From Chamaecrista fasciculata (lineage: Eukaryota; Streptophyta; Magnoliopsida; Fabales; Fabaceae): a stretch of DNA of 64,000 nucleotides. Below are positions 58,954 to 64,000 of the stretch, piece after piece. Numbering within the stretch: position 1 is the first letter of the stretch; every line of letters begins with the position of its first letter. Under the pieces are notes generated by a model, which worked only from the letters and a program-made list of their open reading frames with translations, made no database searches and was not told where the DNA came from. The stretch spans positions 1-64,000 of the forward strand of contig QANZ01046810.1 of assembly GCA_003254925.1 (NCBI GenBank), written 5' to 3'. A program made the translations under genes and the position numbers.

Positions 58954-60074
58954 TTATTTGTCTCGAATTTGGTCCTGTATCTTTGCTCCAGGTCCCAAAT
59001 TAGTCCTATATCTTTTTTTTGTCTCAGTTTTGGTCCCATATGTTTTGAAAACCTCCCACCATTAGTCCTCTATCTATTTTAAATTATAGTTTAGTCCTAA
59101 AAACTTCAAGTCCCTTTCACTTTAGTCCCTGACTATCAAAATGAACGTGAAAGAGCATCCCTAAAGATTCTCAAACCTTACATCTTGATCCCTAATCCAT
59201 GAATTCTTCATGAAATGGAATAGAAATGCAAAAAATAAAACACAAATTAAAAGCAAATGAAAGAGGGACCAAAACTGAAAACGCAGAAAATTTAAAACTC
59301 ACAGGAAAACGTACAGAAATCGCCGAGAAACTCAAAAAATCATCCAAAAACCCCAATTCTCACTGAAATCTGACTAAAATAATCGCCCTCAAATGCTTTA
59401 AGAAAGAATTTTCGAAAATCCAAACTTTTGAGGAAGGAGGTGATAGAAGATTCCCTTACATTTGGTGATTCTAAGAGAGAAGTTCTAAAATCGCTTACAT
59501 TTCTTCTATCACCTCTCTCCTCAAAAATTGGATTTTCGGAAATTCTTTTTTAAAGCATTTGAGGGTGATTATTTGAGTGAGATTTCAGTGAGAATTGAGG
59601 TTTTTGGATGAGTTCTTCAGTTTCTCGGCAATTTTCGTACGCTTTTCGGCGAGTTTGGGGCATTTCCAGTGGGTTTTAAAATTTCTGCGTTTTCAATTTT
59701 GGTCCCTCTGTCATTTGCTTTAATTTGTGTTGTTTTGCATTTCTATTTCATTTCATGAAGAATTCATGGATTAGGGACCAAGATATAAGGTTTGAGAATC
59801 TTCAGGGATGCTCTTTCACTTTCATTTTAATAGTCAGGAACTAAAGTGAAAGGGACTTGAAGTTTTCAAGACTAAACTGTAATTTAAAATAGACGGAGGA
59901 CTAATGGTGGGAGGTTTTCAAAATATGTGGGACCAAAACTAAGACAAAAAAAAGATATAGGACTAATTTGGGACCTAGAGCAAAGATACAGGACCAAATT
60001 CGAAACAAAAAAAGTTATAGAACTAATTTGGAAACTGGAGCAAAGTTACAGGACCAAATTCGTATTTTGGCCAA
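58954..60074. repeat. Long foldback element, family FB-A, copy 2 (about 1.1 kb)
   Basis: Near-palindrome centred about 59480. The left arm starts tctcgaatttggtcctgtat; the right arm ends ggaccaaattcgtattttgg. Internal blocks (gaaagagcatccctaaagat, ccatgaattcttcatgaaat) match the copy at 19843. The left end is about 70 bp shorter than the right. Confidence 0.88.
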
Positions 60075-60524
60075 TTAAATAAAATAGTACAAGAAGTTAA
60101 AGACTAAAAAAATCAAATTGGGGAAGCTAGGGCTCAATTTGAGAAAGTTTGTTAAATTACAAGACTAAAAATTGCAAATTTTGTGAAATTATAGTTCAGA
60201 ATGGTAATACTAGGGTTCCAATTGAGAAAAATTGTTAAATTAGTGGTCAAATTTGAAGATTTTGTGATTGATAAATTTGTTAAAATTTAGGAAATTAATA
60301 ATCAAATTAAGGGAAACTGTTAAATTAAAAGTCAAGTTTGAAAGTTTTGTGAAACTAGAGTTAAGGGAAAATCTTGGATCAAATTGATGACGAAAAACGA
60401 AAACTAATGGGTCTAATCAAAATATTTTGTTCAGGTCATCGGGATCTTTGTGGCCCCGGGGTTTCTAGTTTTTTGGGCTTTCTTTTGTTTTTTCTGGCGT
60501 TTTGCCTCGTTGATAAATTTTGTT
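60075..60524. repeat. Spacer repeat shared with 54761-55180
   Basis: Same order of blocks as upstream of gene 2. A 74-codon ORF at 60374-60598 bridges this repeat and the UTR copy and is not a gene. Confidence 0.85.
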
Positions 60525-60662
60525 CAAATAAGACTTCCCCTGTATGCATGTATTTACTTTCTTCATCTACAAGTATTCTGTATAAATGTGCAACGTAGTC
60601 ACAGCAATAGTAGTAGTATGGGGAGTGGAAGCATATCTTTTAAAGTTCAATATTGGTGAAGT
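60525..60662 (+). repeat. Orphan copy of the P450 3' UTR
   Basis: Nearly identical to 58669-58818 but with no P450 coding exon in front of it. Confidence 0.85.
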
Positions 60663-61223
60663 TTCATTTTCTAATGCTAGATTGCTAGAATACAGAATTG
60701 TGAAGAGAGGGAAAACAGAGCAAATTCACTAGCAACAATCATGGAATAAAAGATGTGTATTTATAAGCTTTTCATGAGTGGCATTAGCCAGAAACACTGT
60801 AAAAATGACATGTAAATTTAAAGAAATTACAAGCTCCATTTAATTTATTCTCACAGAAACACTGTATAAATACTACAGGATACAAAATAAACAGTTTCTG
60901 GAAGCCAAAACTATTCAGGATTTTTTCCCCCTCGCCCTTACAGTTTTCAGGATCCAATAAAGAAAATTGTAAGAATACACTGTATACGTGCTATGAAAAT
61001 ACAACAAGGATTATAATACCACCCTTGTAAGTTAATTTGCACGAATCTACAAATATATTATATCGTAAGTTGTGGTTGCTTACTTTCCAGAAGTCTGTGT
61101 TACTTGATACTAACCACAGTTGTCTGAGCAAGAAATTCTTGAAATGGAAGAGGTTCAAACCGCATGGCCTTCCTCCTTAAATTATGCAGATGTCACACTA
61201 ATGTGTTATTGGCATGCACACAC
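60663..61223. other. Spacer and likely 3' UTR of the SPS gene
   Basis: No ORF with a domain. The part next to 61224 is presumably the SPS 3' UTR on the minus strand. Confidence 0.5.
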
Positions 61224-63736
61224 TTACGAAATCCGTTGAAGATTATATGTCACCATGTCCTCGAGAGCTAAACGGTACATGGTCTGAGGGAGGCATTGGA
61301 GATTTTGTCTGGCTAGATCAGCTTTTTCTCTCGCTAGCTCTTGCGCTCTTTTGATGCCCCCACAACTCTCAACCAATTCAATAGCATCACTGAGGGAACC
61401 AGTCTCACTAAATTCAGACTCAATAATATCTCTCAACTTGCGTTCCTTCTCCAATGCAAAAATTACAGGTGCAGTCAGGTTTCCTTTGGCAAGGTCACTG
61501 CCTGCAGGCTTTCCCAGCTGCTCCTCCGATTGAGTGAAATCCAATATGTCATCAACGACTTGGAAAGACAGACCAAGATTCTTTCCGAATTCAAACATTT
61601 CCTCGGTGATGCTGCTGTCAACGTCACTAAAGATCGCAGCTCCTTTTGTACTTGCTGCAATCAAGGATGCTGTCTTATAGTAGCTCTTAATTAGATAGTC
61701 CTCAAGTTGAATATCGCAATCAAACAGGCTAGAAGCCTGCTTTATTTCTCCACTTGCAAAATCTTTAATGACCTGTCTGATCAGCAGCAGAGTTATGCAA
61801 AAAAAAAAAATTGTGTATACAGCTATGAAGCAAGAACATGAACATGTTGGCATGTCAAACTTCAGAATAAAAGTTAAACACATGACATACCCATGTATCT
61901 ATGAGTATATTTGTGTCACAGTCATATTTTTAGTCTGAACAATTCCTTTTTATTTACTGGTTTTTCTAACTAGCGGCCTAAGTGCACTGGTTAATGAGCC
62001 TTATTATGTTTTGGAAAAAAAAATGACAATCAAAATTATGATTTTGTTTGTTTTTCTTTTAAAATTGCTTTCTTATATTCATTATTCAATTCCTCACACA
62101 CCTTAATTAGTGCTCTGTTTTTAACACTTCATACAAATATTTTTCCAAATAAAAATAATCTACTGAAAAATGTTTAATTAATTAATTACATTGTTCAAAT
62201 TGTTCATGCATCAGGTAACCAATACTGATTTTAACCATGCAATGCATGTAAATAGTTAAGACAGGTTGGACAGGTATATATGATGACGGAACTCACTTGA
62301 CTGACAAGTTTAATGACTTGAAGATTTTCAAGGTTGGCAAGATACCATGATGACTGTGCAAACATGAAGTCTCCAGCCAACACTGCCACTCTTGTTCCAT
62401 ACAGTTGATGAATAGTTTCCTTTCCTACGAATACACAACATTGACTTGGAGTTTGGGTGGAGAGAAAACAAAATCTGGCAAACGGGTAAAAGTTGAGAAA
62501 CAAGAAAAGAAGAAAACCAGAATAAACAAATGTGAAATATCACTCAGGAAAAAAAAACTCAAAAGGCATCCTTTGTCGTTTGGCATTGAAAACGGATGAA
62601 GGGTGGCTTTGGCATAACACCTAACAGAATATCTCACGATTTATATGGAGAGGATTCTTCAATTCTTTATAAATTATGAATTTATGATGCATTATCATAG
62701 TTTCTTCTCTAGAGGAAAAAACTAAAATTATATGGTCTGCATTAATTGTCTCCACCAACCAAAGAGTCTTTGGTTTGATCTTTCAAAGACAAAATTTTGG
62801 TACACATCAACCAGTTGTGGTAACAACCTGTCTAACACCTAAATTTTCTATTCCGCAAAAAAAAAAAGACACTATTATATGGAAATTTTGAAGAAGCTTG
62901 TGGGGACCAAGTTTCCTGGTCTTTAATTTAACAAAAAATTTATGTACACTAACAGAAGTATCTTCACAACATGCAGAGAAAGTATTAAGAGTATGCCCAG
63001 GCTGAGTTACTAGTAATAATGAATTGCAGAGAACTACATTCATTGGTATCATAGTACATGGGTTTTTTTGGGGGAACAGACTGGAGGGACCATCGACAGG
63101 GATTCACTCATCAGTTTGCAATGAACTGAAATAGATGAAATTAAGTTTCACTCTATTTTTTCAGCTCATGGTCTTCATTTTGTTTTGCTCCTTCTTTAGG
63201 GATTTCAAGAATCAAAATGTAAGGCTGTGCAACATGGAGGAATTGTCAAGTTTACCATACCATACCACCAAAGCATTATCCCACTAGGTGGGGTCGGCTA
63301 TATGGAACAGTTGACGTTGATCCATACTAGAGACACGACAAATATTTTACGTTGGCTGTCGCAGACTACAGATTTTTCCTATAAAATTGCCAAACAAGTG
63401 CAAGATCGTGGCATAATATTTTGACACAGATGTTAGGTAATTAAGGGAGTTTTCAATTTAAAAAAAAAAAACTGTAACATGGCAGGTACAGCATAAAACC
63501 CAGATGAAAACCTCAATATCAGTATAACTTCTCAGAATACTTGTTGTTGAACAGGATATATAAAAACAATTAGAGAAACATCAGTAAAATTATATGCATA
63601 ATTCTATAAAGAGTCTAAGTCTCTAAGCCTACCTCTTCGCAGGTTACTCTCATCTAATACGTCATCATGTATCAAACTTGCAGTATGAATCAGCTCAATA
63701 ACCTCTGCCAGACGCCGATGGTTTACAGTAAGATCC
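61224..63736 (-). CDS. SPS: Solanesyl diphosphate synthase, plastid type, last three visible exons (5' part outside window)
   Basis: Minus-strand exons 63736-63633, 62424-62297 and 61772-61224 (stop TAA at 61226-61224) join in frame with GT-AG introns. Exon 63736-63633 carries [20 protein letters not shown] and VLDES, the first Asp-rich motif (DDxxD) that binds the Mg-diphosphate of the allylic substrate. Exon 62424-62297 has [20 protein letters not shown]. The last exon has [20 protein letters not shown] and [16 protein letters not shown] (second Asp-rich motif) and ends TYNLQRIS. These are the conserved blocks of plant plastid SPS1/SPS2, long-chain trans-prenyltransferases making the C45 side chain of plastoquinone-9. 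Upstream exons with the transit peptide lie beyond 64000. The acceptor at 63737 is my best choice; the coding frame also stays open a little further. All visible key residues are intact, unlike the broken copy at 53789. Confidence 0.9.
63250..63365 (-). repeat. Dispersed retroposon-like repeat, copy 3, in an SPS intron
   Basis: Minus-strand ccgaccccacctagtgggat and ccaacgtaaaatatttgtcg match 35745-35895. Confidence 0.75.
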
Positions 63737-64000
63737 CTGGTGTCATGCATTTCAAAAGAAGCTTGAAACTTATTATCATCACATAGTGCAAGGAACTTTC
63801 AGGCCAGACAAAAATTGTGTTTGTGCATGTGTGGGGGGAGGAATTATGTACTTCACAAGGTCAAATAGGAGGGGGATAGAAAGAGATATAAAGAGATAAT
63901 AGTTTAGTGTATAGGGTCTACTATTCTATTTCACCTTCTTTTTGAATTTCAAAAGAAGTTTAAACATCAAAACTTCAAAGAGTATCCTATTAAATTTGTG
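63737..64000 (-). other. SPS intron, cut by the window edge
   Basis: AT-rich, no exon recognised before the edge. Confidence 0.5.

Noticed and set aside
60374..60598. 74-codon ORF with a hydrophobic run
   Set aside because: It bridges two repeated non-coding blocks (spacer and 3' UTR copy).
1..64000. CRISPR array, bacterial operon, rRNA genes
   Set aside because: No regularly spaced direct repeats with unique spacers were seen; the window is plant nuclear DNA. The only regular tandem array is the 60-bp unit at 18722 and it has no spacers.

Overview
This is eukaryotic nuclear DNA from a flowering plant, most likely a eudicot: AT-rich, intron-bearing genes, a CYP72-family P450 cluster, a plastid-type prenyl diphosphate synthase, and dense plant transposons (Ty3/gypsy, copia-type, L1 LINEs, Helitrons, MULE-like and hAT MITEs). 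The species cannot be named from the sequence. There are two assembly gaps (17807-18721 and 41636-41694) and single N joins at 3466, 24649 and 28854.

Layout. 1-3757: 5' half of a minus-strand Ty3/gypsy element (LTR, PBS, gag, protease, start of RT). 4020-7412: 5'-truncated L1 LINE with a long open ORF and a scrambled 5' junction. 7.6-24.6 kb: repeat territory with a MULE-like long-TIR element, a Helitron helicase remnant, a Helitron with both ends, several foldback elements, a Stowaway-like MITE and a truncated LINE. 24.6-32.2 kb: two copies of one large LTR in opposite orientation. They flank a TIR element carrying an internally deleted carboxylesterase gene and a duplicated 0.27-kb block. 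33-37 kb: a foldback element, a DREB2-like exon fragment and a TRIM-like miniature retrotransposon. 38.8-43.1 kb: a small signal-peptide/transmembrane protein gene, a truncated copy of its 5' end, a TIR element with a captured fragment, and an F-box/LRR/FBD-like remnant.

44.8-58.7 kb is the gene-rich core, a CYP72A-type cluster. It holds an exon-1 pseudogene on the minus strand split by an LTR retrotransposon with an exact 5-bp target duplication, then two complete five-exon genes on the plus strand (514 and 538 codons). The second gene carries an 18-codon in-frame insertion in exon 1 that looks like an exonised retroposon scrap. Between the two genes lies a broken exon of a solanesyl diphosphate synthase (SPS) gene; the apparently functional SPS gene occupies 61224-63736 on the minus strand and runs off the right edge. 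Repeated spacers and 3'-UTR copies around both P450 genes suggest the cluster grew by duplication of a CYP72A-plus-SPS block.

The P450s are expected to be ER monooxygenases of specialised or hormone metabolism and the SPS a plastid enzyme for the plastoquinone side chain. Both touch isoprenoid metabolism, but nothing in the sequence shows that they share a pathway. I found no convincing wholly new biological system. The most unusual signals are the exonised insertion, the captured carboxylesterase, the scrambled LINE junction and the long hairpin-forming elements that share one 'gggaccaaa' module.
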